NCBI GenBank assembly: GCA_940671915.1
Contig: CALNVZ010002974.1
Location: 38,892,799 to 38,956,798, forward strand
DNA: 64,000 nucleotides
Origin: Paracentrotus lividus
Lineage: Eukaryota; Echinodermata; Echinoidea; Camarodonta; Echinidae
Reading direction: 5' to 3'
Shown: in pieces, positions 34,165 through 46,698 of the stretch
Layout of the letters: the number at the start of each line of letters is the position of its first letter
Numbering within the stretch: the stretch's first letter is position 1
Position numbers and translations under genes: made by a program
The notes under the pieces: model-generated
Database searches by the model: none
Told to the model about the DNA's origin: nothing
The model's input: the letters and a program-made list of their open reading frames with translations, nothing else

Positions 34165-35366
34165 AGTTTAGATAGATAGACCTCAGAGTAATTTAGATCT
34201 TGCTGTGAATGAAATACAGGAAATTTGATTGAACCCGCTTTTCTTGAATAAGAAAATTGTTGTAATGGGCGACTTTAATGCAAATCTTCTTCAATACGAT
34301 GAAAATAATCATTTTAATGCTTTTTTTTAAATATGATGTTGTCATTTTCTTTGATACCTTTAATTGTCAAGCCAACAAGGGTAACTGAAAACACTTCAAC
34401 CCTAATTGATAATATCTTTTGTAATATGCAACCTTTTCCATCATCATGAGTGATAATATCAGATCTTTCTGATCATTTCCCTATTTTTACAATTCGATCC
34501 TCATGAACATGAAGTAAAATATATCAGGAAAAACAGTCCTAAAAATATTGGAAAGTTTCGTGAAGCACTAATAGCAGCTGACTGGGCCAATATTTTAAAT
34601 GAAGAAGATGTCAATACCTCATACAAACATTTTATAAACAAATTTATGTTACTTTATGATTGAAATGTTCCCCTTGTCAAACGTAGTACTAGAGATCGTA
34701 AGAAAACTCCTCGCATGCCATGGGTTACAACTTCCTTATTAAAGTCGGTTAATAAAAAGAACAAATTATATTATTTGTATAAAGTAAGTGGGACAGAATC
34801 ATCACGAAAATGGTATGTTAGTTACAAAAATACTTTAACTTCAGTTTTGCGATCCGCAAAGAAAGCACACTTCTTTGCTAAGTTTCAAGCAACATCGAAT
34901 GATATAAAGGGAACATGGAAAGTGATAAAAAATGTTTTTAAATCAAAAAGGGATACCCAAGGAGTAAAAAATATCAAAATTGACGGTCGTGTAGTTGAAG
35001 ATGAGAATATTATCGTGGAGAAATTCAATGATTTTTTTTTGTAGCATTGGCCCTACTTTGTCACAGGCAGTCTCTTCCTGCGAAAAATCTTTTAGAGCTA
35101 TCCTTAAAGAATCAAACAATAAAAGTCTATTCTTTACTCCAGTATAGGTCGTGATGAACTAATAGCTATTGTGAAATCACTGAAGAGTGGGAAAAGTCCT
35201 GGTTATGACAGTATCAATAACGATTTAGTCAAACAAATTATTGTGGGGATCGCAGAGCCCTTAATTCATGTTTTCAACCTATCAATGTTAAATGGAACAG
35301 TACCACTAGACATGAAAATTGCGAGGGTAGTGCCAATATTTAAAAAGGGTGATCCACAATCTTTCA
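34165..35366 (+). pseudogene. Non-LTR retrotransposon ORF2, 5' part (broken)
   Basis: Plus-strand frames with stops and frameshifts read VVMGDFNANLLQYD near 34258-34300, the end of an apurinic endonuclease domain. They continue with a linker that is open at 34715-35040 (TPRMPWVTTSLLKSVNKK onwards) and the start of the reverse transcriptase at 35160-35360 (LKSGKSPGYDSINNDLVK, RVVPIFKKGDPQSF). These are typical of jockey/CR1/L2-type LINEs. The copy is defective. Its reading continues at 37645 after an inserted DNA element. Confidence 0.85.
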
Positions 35367-37644
35367 GGGCAAGTCCAAGCTATTTGATCACTCATGAGTG
35401 AAAATTCAAAATGGTTCAAATAAGACAAACTTGGTGTCATTTAAATGCCAAGATGTTAAAGTACATGAATTTTATAACGAGAATGAAAAAAAATGCTCAT
35501 GAATGACCAATAACAAATGAATATATTTGCATAAATTAAAAATTTGAGTAACGCGTGGGACATTAAGAATTCTGGCTTTTATAAAAGATCGTAATAGTAG
35601 TGGGACCCTAAAGTATGAATGACAAGTTATCATGACTATGATTTCCAGTTTCTCAACTAATTAAATATGCAAATGAGGGATGGTACAAAATTGGCATGTC
35701 CCACGCATTACTTTTTTAGGTCATTATTTCTCATTTGCACAAAAAAAAATGATTGAATTTTCATGAGACTTTCAAAAGACCAAATTTACAGTAGGCTCCA
35801 TCATAATGAGAAGAAAAAAGTTTAGTCTGATTCATCTAATTAACACAATCTTTAATTAGATTTGGTAATGCGTGGGACAACGTGTGTAAAACGTATGGAA
35901 GTACAAGTAGTTTTATCAAAAGGAAGTGGAAATTCCCTATAAACTGTTTTAACTTTTAAAGTCAGTTAACATGATTAGTGCATCCATTTGCCATCACCAA
36001 GACCTTTAATTAAACCAAAAGTAATGAAAAATTACATTTTCCCCCAAGGGAAACAATGCTCTTCGAGGATTTTCGCATAATTTTTTTTTTTTTTTTTTTT
36101 TTTTAAGTCCTCATATCAAACAATAATGTTTTTCTTGGCATAGAAGGCTGCACAATATAATTTCCTTTATAGCAATAAAGAAAGTAAACTGTTTTTAAAA
36201 GGTTTAATTACATGTAAGTTCTCACAAGCAACTTTTTGTCATTTGGTGCATTAAAGGCATACATGTACGTTAATGTTGCATGCTATATATTGAATTTCGT
36301 AGCCCTGGGCCCTATTATAAAGTCTTTAATGAAACAGTATGTAGTTTTAGACTGAAGCTTAATACATTTGAATTATTCCATAACTTCAAACGTTCATTCT
36401 TTTTCAAAGTTTGTCATTCAGAGACAATATGCTATAGATGCTGTTAACATGTATCACGGAAAATATCTTTTAGTTTTATTTTATATTGTGCGACCTATCA
36501 CATGCATATATCTTTCTGTTTTTTACCAAATTTGTTGATAAGGTACTATACATTAGTACCTTCTTTTGTCATGTAGTCACAGAACAGAATGAATGTAAGT
36601 AAAGTTTATGTATGTACACATATGATTACTCAGGATTTATTGTCCAAATTCAAGGCTTATGTTTGAAATTATTACATATAATTTGACTATGAGATGCAAA
36701 GGTATGATACACAATTGACTTTCACTACAGTACAATGAAGAACTTTGCATTGATGATGATGGGCAGTGTTACTATAGGCCTACAAAATATGTACATGTAA
36801 TCTACATGTATATGGTTCTTGAACAACTACCCCCAGACAATTACCCCTGAGACAACTACCCTTCCCCCTCCAAAAATCTACCCCATAACCCTACACCTAA
36901 CCCCACCCTATTTTGGGGGTAGTTGTCCTGGGGGTAATTGTCCAGGGGGTAGTTGTCCTGATACCAATACATATAATCTGAAGAGCCTATTTTCATCCAT
37001 TTTCATCAGACAATTTTCATAATCTTCATAAAAATAATATCTTAAAGTACATTAATTTGTGTATAATAGTTAATTAATTAATTGATTTTTAGTGATAAAT
37101 AAAACATTTCCTCCAGGATATTAAGCCAAACATTCTGTATCTGTCTTACTTGCTAAAATAAATACCAAACTCATTTTTTTCTCAAGTAAAGGTGTCATTT
37201 ACAGTGTATTATGCATAGTGACAAAAGTGTCCCACGCGTTACTTGTCCCACGCGTTACTATACCTATGTTTTTAAAATTGACCTTGAGAGAAAACTAATG
37301 GATGAATGTTTATGAAACTTTTGATTAATCTTCAGTAATAGATGTATAACAAGTTGTTTGCAATGATTTTCCAGGGTGACAAGTATTTTCACAATATTTC
37401 AGAAACAAATAAAACAAGAAAAAATTATGATTTTTGTGGTCCCATGTGTTACTGGTGAATTAATTAGCGTAAATTAATTATGTAACGAGTAATTCTGATT
37501 ATTTCTGTTGTTTTGAATGAAGATACCTACTATCTACCAGAAACTACCCAAGAAATGAACTTTGATTACTAAATATAAGATATAGGGCTAAATATACTTG
37601 TAATGTCCCACGCGTTACTAGTGCAAAATAGCTTGGACTTACCC
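35367..37644. mobile_element. 2.28-kb DNA element with seven 14-bp subterminal motifs
   Basis: Terminal inverted repeats GGGCAAGTCCAAGCTATTT and GGGTAAGTCCAAGCTATTT (18 of 19 match) are flanked by a 4-bp duplication TTCA (35363-35366 and 37645-37648). Removing the element restores the LINE frame from PQSF into TNYRPIS, which confirms the borders. A 14-bp motif GTAACGCGTGGGAC, with variants, occurs at 35548, 35698 (inverted) and 35865 near the left end, and inverted at 37229, 37245, 37439 and 37605 near the right end. Such subterminal clusters usually bind transposase. No transposase frame was seen, so the element is non-autonomous. The superfamily is unknown: a 4-bp duplication that is not TTAA excludes piggyBac. 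Confidence 0.85.
36814..36967. repeat. TTACCCC/GTAGTTGTCC element, copy 2 (nested)
   Basis: The left end is GGTTCTTGAACAACTACCCC; the right end reads GGGGGTAGTTGTCCTGATACC. The interior repeats ACAACTACCC and GGTAATTGTCC on opposite strands. It is nested inside the 2.28-kb element and related to 32502-32588. Confidence 0.7.
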
Positions 37645-39010
37645 TTCACTAATTACCGTCCCATCTCCCTCTTAACATCATTTTCGAAGATCCTTGAGAA
37701 AATTATTCATGTTCGAACAATAAAGTTTTGAAATAAGAACAATATATTTTCACACTTTCAGTTCGAGTTTCAGGAAAAGCACACTACTTCCCATGCCTTG
37801 TTGCACTTTATTGATAAAATATTGAATGCAATAGACAAAAGAATGCATACAATAGGCATATTTCTTGATTACTCCAAAGCTTTTGATACTGTTGATCATA
37901 CTATTTTAATAAGCAAAAAATTATCCCACTATGGGATCAGAGGTACTGCATTGAATTGGTTCAAGAGTTATCTTACTGATAGGAAGCAGTTTGTTTCTTT
38001 GAACGGTATTGATTCAGGGTTTCAGAATGTTACATGTGGCGTACCACAGGGATCAATCCTTGGCCCACTATTATTCATTATATATCTCAATGATTTTCAT
38101 TTTTCATCTGATGTATTGTCATTTATCTTATTTGCTGATGACTCCAACTGAACTTATATTACTCGCACAGAAATCCTCAGATTCTCTTAGAAACAGTTAA
38201 TTCTGAACTAGGTAAAGTCACTCAGTGGATACAAGCAAACAAATTATCTTTAAATTTGCAAAAGACAAATTATATGCTTTTCAGTAATACAATTAAATTT
38301 CTTCCCGGAGAAGTCTGTTTGATAAAGTTTTCATAGATAGGGTACAATCAACAAAATTCCTTGGCTTGTACATTGATGAGCAACTCAGTTGGAAAATTCA
38401 TATAAATCATCTATGTAAAATACTAGCAAGAAACACCGGTGATATATATATAAGCTGAATTAAGTCATCATGTCCTCAAGACATTCTTTTTATCATGTAC
38501 TCTACACTGATCCTTCCTTATCTTAATTATGGTGTACTTGCATTGGGTAATTCTCTGAAAACTCGCCTCGAAAGCTTATTTTTGATCCAAGAGAGAGTTT
38601 TAAGAATCATATGTAATGTAGGTTTTCGCTTACACACTATAATCAGCTTTTCCACAGACACAAGATTCTAAAGCTCCAAGATATTTATCAAATTCAACTA
38701 GGTGTCCTTATGTATGATTTACATTTTGGTGTCCTACCAAGCGCTTTTTCCAACATGTTTAAGAAAAACAATCAAGTATACATCAATATGCTACGCGCAA
38801 TGCTTCTGCTCTCCACTTACCTAAAGTGAGAAGAAATTGGCCTTTAACACATTAGCTAATTAATACAGGACTTCGGTTTTGGAATTCTCTCGATACCAAA
38901 AGTAAGCTTTCTGTAAGCCCATCTGTATTTGAACGTGTACTTAAGGTCCATCTCCTTGACAATTATTGTGACTCTCAAGGTATTATATTGTAAATGATAG
39001 CCATCTGAGC
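37645..39010 (+). pseudogene. Non-LTR retrotransposon ORF2, reverse transcriptase and C-terminal part
   Basis: The continuation of the LINE at 34165. It reads NYRPISLLTSFSKILEK, then the open stretch 37798-38148 with FLDYSKAFDTVDHTIL, NWFKSYLTDRKQFV and GVPQGSILGPLLFIIYLNDF, then the catalytic FADD near 38138. Frameshifted remains follow: KLSLNLQKTNYMLFSN, STKFLGLYIDEQLSWKIHI and PYLNYGVLALGNS. These are the palm, FADD and thumb regions of a jockey/CR1-like reverse transcriptase. Multiple frameshifts and stops make it inactive. Confidence 0.9.
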
Positions 39011-39329
39011 ATGATTATGGTTGTTATCTTTTCTTTCAATATGCTGTGTCTAACTGTTTATTCCTTTGTTAGTCTCTGTTATTTGTTTGCCAGTTTGTTG
39101 TTCTTGTTTTTTTTTGTTTTTTTTTCTCGTTATGTTGTGCTGTACTCTTTCTCTTTTCTATTTTTTCCCCTTTTGTTTCTTGTTTTGTGATGTCTCAAGT
39201 TCTGTTCCCCTATTGTACATAGCCTTTCTGCTTCTGTCATGCCAAAACATTTTTGTATTATCTTACGTAGCTAGTTATAAATACGTTCACTCATATTACA
39301 CTGTAATTACATGATTATAAATAAAAATA

Positions 39330-39965
39330 ATAATATACCACTTTTATATAGCGCATATCACTATACATGTAAGTCCCTATGCGCTTTAAGAAAATTAAAA
39401 ATAGAATGAAAGATAACAAAAATAGACATAGAAATTGAGATATTCAGTACAACATCTAATACATGATCAAAAGTCGGATTGAAATTAGAAAGTTTTCAAT
39501 TTACTCATGAACTTTGTTAATGTGTCAGAGAGTTTGATCTCATTTGGAAGATTATTCCACAAGTTAGCACTAGCTACTTGAAAGGATCTCGAGCCATACG
39601 TTTTGGTACAAACTTTGGGGGCAACGAGAAGACACTTTTGAGAGGATCATAAGTTTCTGCTGGGCCTATAAACCGTAATGAGTTCTGATAGATACTTCGG
39701 GGCCATATTATTGAGGCACTTATATACCAAAACTAAAATCTTAAATTCTATACGAGCTTTAATTGACTGGTAACCAATGGAGACGTTTTAGAACAGGGGA
39801 AATGTGATCATGAGCTTTGGCACCAGTCACTAAACGGGCAGCAGAGTTCTGTATTCTTTGAATTCGATTTAGTTGGGTATCTGGTAACATGTATAAGAGG
39901 CTTTTACAGTAATCAATATGACAAGATATGAAAGCATGTACCAGTTTTACAGTCATTCCCACATC
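39330..39965 (-). pseudogene. 5'-truncated LINE, C-terminal reverse transcriptase fragment
   Basis: On the minus strand it reads KLVHAFISCHIDYCKSLLYM, then RIQRIQNSAARLVTGAK, VLKRLHWLPVN and, in shifted frames, a segment with LWNNLPNEIK. This is the classic C-terminal part of CR1/L2/Rex-like LINEs. It ends in an AGCGCTATATAAAAG-like tail followed by TATTATTATT, as is usual for their 3' ends. It is 5'-truncated and broken by frameshifts, and it is a different copy, in opposite orientation, from the 34165-39010 LINE. Confidence 0.85.
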
Positions 39966-41490
39966 TAAGTATTGTCTAATTTTATTTTATTAAAATAGTT
40001 GAAGAGGGGACCCTAACCCCTACAAGCTTTGCTTTTTACCAGGGTCTCCTCGTCTTTCTTTTACCTGTTTACAAGAACTTAACTTCATATTTCTTGCTTA
40101 CTTTACTATGTATCAATGTAAACGAAGTTTAAATGTACTATATAATACTGCATTGTATAAAAAAGGATCAATAAATATCTAGATATTGTAGAGTAATAGG
40201 GAAGAAAACAATATATCTCTCAGACTAGTCAATGTTATTCCTTGGGGTTTGGTTTCCTTTAAAGATTAAATATAACCTTGTTTGATGTGGGGAATTTGCA
40301 TGCTTTCTTTGGCAACATACATGGGTGATGAGGAGTATTGCTCTTTGCAATTGGTTTTGCACCTATGTAAGAGTAAATACTAATGAACAAAGTGCAGTTG
40401 GATTTTTTTTTTTTTTTTAGGGGGGGGGGGACTTTCTTTTGGTAACCAGTCAAAGTTTGACTATTATCACCGACATATTTTCTTTTATATTTTTTCTTCT
40501 CGTCTTTTTTCCTTTAGTTTGATTATTCCTCTTCTTATTTTTTTTAATGATTTATTCATTTCTTGAGATTTTTATATATATTTAGATAATATCTTGCCAG
40601 TTTGCCAAGGATTTCTGATATAACAAGATACCCAAGTACAAGTGTCAAGTTTCAAGGACCTCGTTATAACAAGTCTCCACTATACATGTATGTAAACAAT
40701 TGTCAGGACACAACACAAACAAACATATTTACAACAATATTTTATTTTCCTATTTTTATTCTCTCAGATGTCCTCATTACTCACATAACAACATGAATAA
40801 AATTAGTTTTTTGCATTGAACAGTCAGACAACCAAGTTTTTTTTTTCTTCATGTAGTTTACAATCCTCCGAGTGTACTTTATTCAAGACTGTTTCAATAG
40901 ATAAAAAATAAATGTTAAAGAGTAAATTCCACCCCACAAAATGAAAAATTAAAACAACTCATATCATACCTATTAAACAAAATTGTATAATCAACATTAG
41001 CAAATACAAATTGAAATTCATAAATAATTATTGAATTAACATGTACAATCTGGGCCCAACTATGAGTTGGGCATAACAAGAAATCAAAACACTCTCCTAG
41101 AAGCAGAAGTTCGTTTATACCCAAGTGAGAAAAAAAATGACAGCACAAAGATAATGTTGAGCTTTAAAGAATGCTTGCACGTTTGTGCTCCTACTGCTGT
41201 TGTAATATGATATCTACATAAGAAATGTGTGTGCTATTCCAGTGCATTTATATTCATGTCCGATGGTGAACAGAGCAAGAAGAAACAAATGAAAATGTTT
41301 GATACATATAGTGCAGGAACAGTTTGATAAATGTTCAATAGGATGTTAGTCATCTTCACATGTGTGCAGCACCATGCAGTTTGCAGGAAACAGATGTTTA
41401 GAATTGAACAAAAAATAGGTTGAAAAGTGAATCGCCGTACCATACGACACAAAGAGATTCAGAGTATGGCTGCAAAAGTATATAATCTTT

Positions 41491-41643
41491 GCCCTGTAAC
41501 ATAAAGATTTATGATCAATTCCAAATTTGAAACAACTATTCCGATTGGTTCACAATGAGACTGTTATGCAAGTAGTCTGCCACAAAGATCTTGATCGAAT
41601 ACTATCGATTTGCAATTGGTCGTAAGTCTTTATGTTACAGGGC
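41491..41643. mobile_element. CCTGTAACA-ended MITE, copy 1
   Basis: The ends are GCCCTGTAACATAAAGATTT and TAAGTCTTTATGTTACAGGG, inverted repeats that continue into ATGATCAA / TGCAATTGG blocks. About 150 bp. The second family member is at 44048-44206. Confidence 0.85.
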
Positions 41644-41796
41644 ACTAGATACATTTCCAAAGCCACTGATTGTATTTAAAATATCACTTTTGCACACATC
41701 TTTAAAAGAAGTTTTGTAATTTGACGCACCTAATATTTTTTATTTCATCAGATTTTCTTCTTTAAAAGGAAGAATACCTTGATGACATTAGCATTC

Positions 41797-41935
41797 AGGG
41801 GCCTGTTTCTCGAAACCGTCATAAATCCAAGTTTATTGACAACCCATTGAAACATGTTTTAATTCTACAACATGTCGCTATGGGTTGTCCAAGAACTTAG
41901 ATTTGTGACGGTTTTCGAGAATACGGGGCCCCAGG
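41797..41935. mobile_element. TCTCGAAACCGTCATAA MITE, copy 1
   Basis: The left end is GGGGCCTGTTTCTCGAAACC; the right end is its inverse with GGTTTTCGAGAATACGGGGC. The arms extend through CGTCATAAATCC and a GACAACCCATTG / ATGGGTTGTCC pair, so most of the 139 bp is palindromic around an ACATGT core. Confidence 0.85.
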
Positions 41936-42842
41936 TCTTTTCTTCAATAAATGATTCATACTTGCTTCAGAAACTTTCAGATGAATGCTTTTCATAAACC
42001 CTTCCCAGCAAATATCACATAAAAATATCAGATAAAACCTTGACAGATATGGCAGAATAGGTACAATGTAGTTCATGAAAATGTGTTTAAGAGAAGAGCA
42101 CAGTTCATTGGCTGTAATACTGTATCAAAAGAAATACTTTCATAAAGATGACAATGACAACGAAAAGAGAGGGAAAATGAAGATGTGTTTTGATCCAACT
42201 TAAAAACAGAATATAGGAATTATACAGTGACAAATTGTATGTCCTCACATAAAAATAAGCTAGCCATGTAGCATACAGGGGATAATACAAAATCATCATC
42301 ATGGTATCTTGGCGAATAAGGATTTCACTTAAAGCTTAACAAGAAACAGTCGAGTAATGGTGCAAGAGTTGGAAGTAAAAAGCTTGCCTTGTGAAAATGG
42401 CGTTGTGCTTTTAATCAAATCAGATCTCAATGACTGCTAACTAGGCTGCCTTCATTCTAAGAATTATATTAACTGTTTGTTAGGAAGTAGAATCAAGATT
42501 AAACCAAAGCAACTACATGATATTATTTTACTTTCATTGTTTCTATGCATTCTGATTAACAAGCTTATTGAACAGAGACGCTGGAGAAAACAGTTCTAGA
42601 ATAAATACATCAATGATTTTACATTCTATCCTTTCTAAATACAATTATTAAACACATTAGAATGCCGTTATTCCGATAGACACGTTTCTTACATCACACA
42701 TTCAATTAGAGCAAACACTCGTACCGCATTCAATGTATGTAGCATGATCTTCGTGTTGTATTGCTATTCAATCAATTCTTTATCTTGCAACCAACAGGGA
42801 TATGGCTCAGGCTCCACTCTAAAGAACCAATTTCGGGACCAA

Positions 42843-42962
42843 GGGCCCAGTTCTCAAAACCGTTATAAGTTCTTGGACAACCCATAGGAACATGTGCTGT
42901 AGAATTAACATGCGTTTCAATGGGATGTCCACAAACTTATGATGGTTTCGAGAAACGGGCCC
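42843..42962. mobile_element. TCTCGAAACCGTCATAA MITE, copy 2, with flanking direct repeat
   Basis: The ends GGGCCCAGTTCTCAAAACCG and GGTTTCGAGAAACGGGCCC are inverted repeats, with the GGACAACCCAT / ATGGGATGTCC pair inside. A direct repeat TTCGGGACCA lies on both sides (42832-42841 and 42966-42975), a probable target duplication of about 10 bp. Confidence 0.85.
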
Positions 42963-44047
42963 AAGTTCGGGACCAGTACTTCACTGTAACAAGCATTGGG
43001 GAAGGGATTTATTCATTTTTTTATCACACACAGTATGTTACATTCAGCTATTTCCAAGGGGCAAAGATGACTCCTTTTTACTTTGCCTCCAAAATTTGCT
43101 TCAGGTTGTAATCATAAACACCTGCATTATGGATAGTTCAATGGTGAGGAGAGTGAGATACCTTGTTTCCAAGAAAATATCTGAAATCAAAAACCCATGT
43201 TGTCTTTCACATACAAATTTTGGAAGTCAGACATGGTTCTGTTTCTAATATTGTGTTCAAACAAATAGCCCCTGATACATGTATGCTGTCAAATGAGTTC
43301 CAAAGTGAAATCAGAAGAGCTTGCAGTATACTTCACCCAACACTTGTAGGTCTTTTCCCTTAAAAGGCTTTAGAGTGAAGCCCGGCATCAAATGCATCAC
43401 ACAAGAATAATGGTAAAGAAGAATAATCAAAATTAAGACTACAAGACATATCATTTGCGCACACACATTTACACCAGATATACATGTACAGACATAAATA
43501 CTTTTTTATTTCTTTATGTACTACATTTTCGTATTCCGCACCAGCAATCTGTGAGGTATAAAGTGAGTTCATTGTTTAGCTGGTACTTTGCTGTGCTATA
43601 CAACATGGTGCGGGCTCTACAGTGCAGCATATATTCTCGTTATACAAGTCTATTTCCAATATATATATCTATTCTGAAAATACACAAATAAAATGAGAAT
43701 AGAAAAAGATCAAATGCCTTTTATCTTTTGGATTAAAAAATATCCAAAGTGGCATGAAATTCATTAATTATAAATCAAATAACATGTGAATCCACACTAG
43801 GATAGAAATCCTCAGTGACGCAAGGGGAATCCCTAAATGGACAGTTCAAATATATGGGTTCACTAATCGTTGCATATGAATCAGTCTGAAGGCATTCTTT
43901 CCTTCTTTTCTGACAGATTCCTCATTATATTTTCCTTCGTATATGGACCCTGTCTAATGTAAAAAGTTGTTTTATAGATCTATACTTCTGACAAGAGCTT
44001 GATGACGGGTTGTTTTAGATTTTAGACTGGTACAGAGTTATATGACC

Positions 44048-44206
44048 AGGGACCTGTAACACAAAGGTTTGCAATCAATAGCAAAATGGAAATAGCCAAT
44101 CACGATCGTTGTTGCACACTCTTAGGTTCAAAAGACTGGCCAGCAACCAATCAGAGTAGTCCTTTCAAATTTGCAATTGATCACAAACCTTTGTGTTACA
44201 GGGCCC
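44048..44206. mobile_element. CCTGTAACA-ended MITE, copy 2
   Basis: The ends are AGGGACCTGTAACACAAAGG and CCTTTGTGTTACAGGGCCCT. The interior holds inverted TTTGCAATCAAT and TTGCAATTGATC blocks and two CCAATCA segments. About 160 bp. Confidence 0.85.
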
Positions 44207-46239
44207 TGGTCCTTCCTAAGAAAAGCCTTCAAACAACAATGGTTGCCATAGCATACAGCTTTTACAATATCTTATTTTATAAAAGAGAACAATTTCTGTG
44301 CGCAAAATATGTAGAAGTTTGACAATGATTGACATAGCAAATGAGTAAATTAAACATGCTTGCATGATGACATTAACACAGGTGCATGTATATCCTTCAA
44401 AACCATGGAAACATTTTGTAAAGACTTTCAGAATTTCATGCAAACCGTTAAAACAATCACTGTACATTCAAGATTAATATGTAGTCACGCTGAGCTGATA
44501 ATGAAAAGAAGAGTCCTCAAAATACTAATCAATGTCAATAAAAGCCACGATACTGGAACCCCAATACTTATAAAGAAGATATTTAACAACATTGATTAAG
44601 TGATCAAGGTATAAGCTTCAAAATCACTACTGCTAATCAATTGAAAACACTATCATTAATGCACACAATTTAAATTGAAATTTGTCTGTTTATATTGAAT
44701 ATCACACTCCTCATTCTTGCAATAATCGTCTTAACAAGACTTAAAAAGCAAGTTTAAAAAAAAAAAAAAATTCCAACCACAAAAAAGCCACTCCAAATAA
44801 TTATTTCTTTATCTTTGGTGCATTGTTAATTCAGAGACAGAGGGAGACAGCATTGCACCTAGCACAAAAAGCCTATGTATGTAGCCTCCATCTGTATCTA
44901 ATACAACAAATAAGCCAATATTACAAAATAATTTGTTCAATCTCACAAATTCCTTTCCAAAATTTGACTCAGTCTTAAAGATGTCATATTTGGTGTACCG
45001 GTATCACCCTGCCAGACTCAAAAGCACTCCCATTATATTGTACATGTGTGACAAAAATAGTCATTAAATTACAGATTCAAAATGAGATATTTGTAAATGA
45101 GGGAGGAACAGACGCTCCCATGACAATCAAATTGATGCACAACAACATTCAAACAATCCAAATAAAACATCAACAACGCATATCATTAACTTACATATCC
45201 TAATAATAAACACACACTTAGTTTGTCTGAGTAGAAATTGAAAAATAGACAAGTTCACTGCATCTGTCTTACTCGAGATGACGGATGATGCATTAGTGTT
45301 TGAACATTAATCATATTAGATAGATGCAAGACTTGGTCTTATGTACTGATGGTTTATAGGCATCGCTTTGTTCATACAATGGACGTCAAAGGATTGGCGC
45401 AGAGGGGCTATCATGTTTTCAAAATAGTAAATCAACTCACAGATAGCAGGTTTTGTATCCTATCATGAGCCCTGTTCAGCCTCAAATAAAATCTACTATC
45501 ATCTTAAGTTTGTGCTTTAGAGCAGTAATTTTTCACAATCAAGCATTTTCAAAGGTTCTCGACATGAAAAATTGTGTAAAAAATAATCAATATGCAAATT
45601 AATAATTACATTACAAAAACCAAATCAATGAATAATAATAATCAACAAATTTTGAATCAAGGTTTTATTTTGAGTCTTGCTTGGGTCAAGACCATGTTAA
45701 GTTTTGTTACTAGGAAGTATATTACACTATAATCATTTCTAAAAGACACACAAACACAAACAGAAAATTATTCTAATATAAAATGTTGTAATATGAATTC
45801 ATAATGCTGACATTTGAGGAGATTGAAATGATGAAGGAAATGTTAAACAACTGATAATATAATATGATTGTTAAAGGGTTACAATGCAGATGATACAATA
45901 TTAAACAGTCCCTTTTGATTCAATACTTCTGATGTCATGCCCTATGTTCAAACATTGTGCTTTTTTGGAGTGGATGGGGGTAATGCACCTTTGTCATAAC
46001 AATTACTATTGAAAATTCTAATAATATTCATTTTAGTCATTCTAATACTTTTAATTGATTGAAAATTATCTATTGAAAGTGCTCTGCACATTAGAATGAA
46101 TTATATTTTTGTAAATAATTCTTGGTTGAAAATAACTTATTTCCTTATACCTCTCGGAGGTTGGCAAATAAATCAGTTTGTCTCCTTTTATTCAAGTTTA
46201 TGTAACAGATGACCAAAAATTCATTAGGTTCAGGCATTG

Positions 46240-46447
46240 CTGCAAAACAATTGATATGAGTTACTATTTCATAACTGCCTGGACTTCATTTCTGCAAAAC
46301 AATTGATATGAGTTACTATTTCATAACTGCCTGGACTTCATTTCTGCAAAACAATTGATATGAGTTACTATTTCATAACTGCCTGGACTTCATTTCTGCA
46401 AAACAATTGATATGAGTTACTATTTCATAACTGCCTGGACTTCATTT
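46240..46447 (+). repeat. 52-bp tandem repeat, exactly four units
   Basis: Four units of 52 bp starting CTGCAAAACAATTGATATGA and ending GCCTGGACTTCATTT are identical as read. The array spans 208 bp with sharp edges. The identity of all units suggests very recent expansion or active homogenisation. Confidence 0.95.
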
Positions 46448-46698
46448 ATTATTCCAAAATCATTTGGTACTTATAAGAAGGTGCATTAACCCCATTCAAC
46501 GTGATGTTCTTGGTGTTCAAAATATTCTGGTGAATATCTATCATGACGTTTGTGGTTTAGAGCTACAAATATATATATGGTTATCAACAGAATATGATTA
46601 GTACAGAGATATGCCCCATGGATGGATGGAGGGATGGATGAAGAGCTACATGAGATGAACGAGGAGGAGGAGGAGGAGGAGGCCGAGATGGAAGGTCT

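Larger units (their letters stand above)
39966..46698. other. Region downstream of PTP4A; possible long 3' UTR
   Basis: No coding exon was recognised. It lies downstream (minus sense) of the PTP4A stop and may include its 3' UTR. It holds two pairs of palindromic MITEs (41491/44048 and 41797/42843), a T run plus G run at 40408-40430, and an exact 52-bp tandem repeat at 46240-46447. A (GAG)n/CTC tract at 46662-46682 sits just after the stop. Confidence 0.45.
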
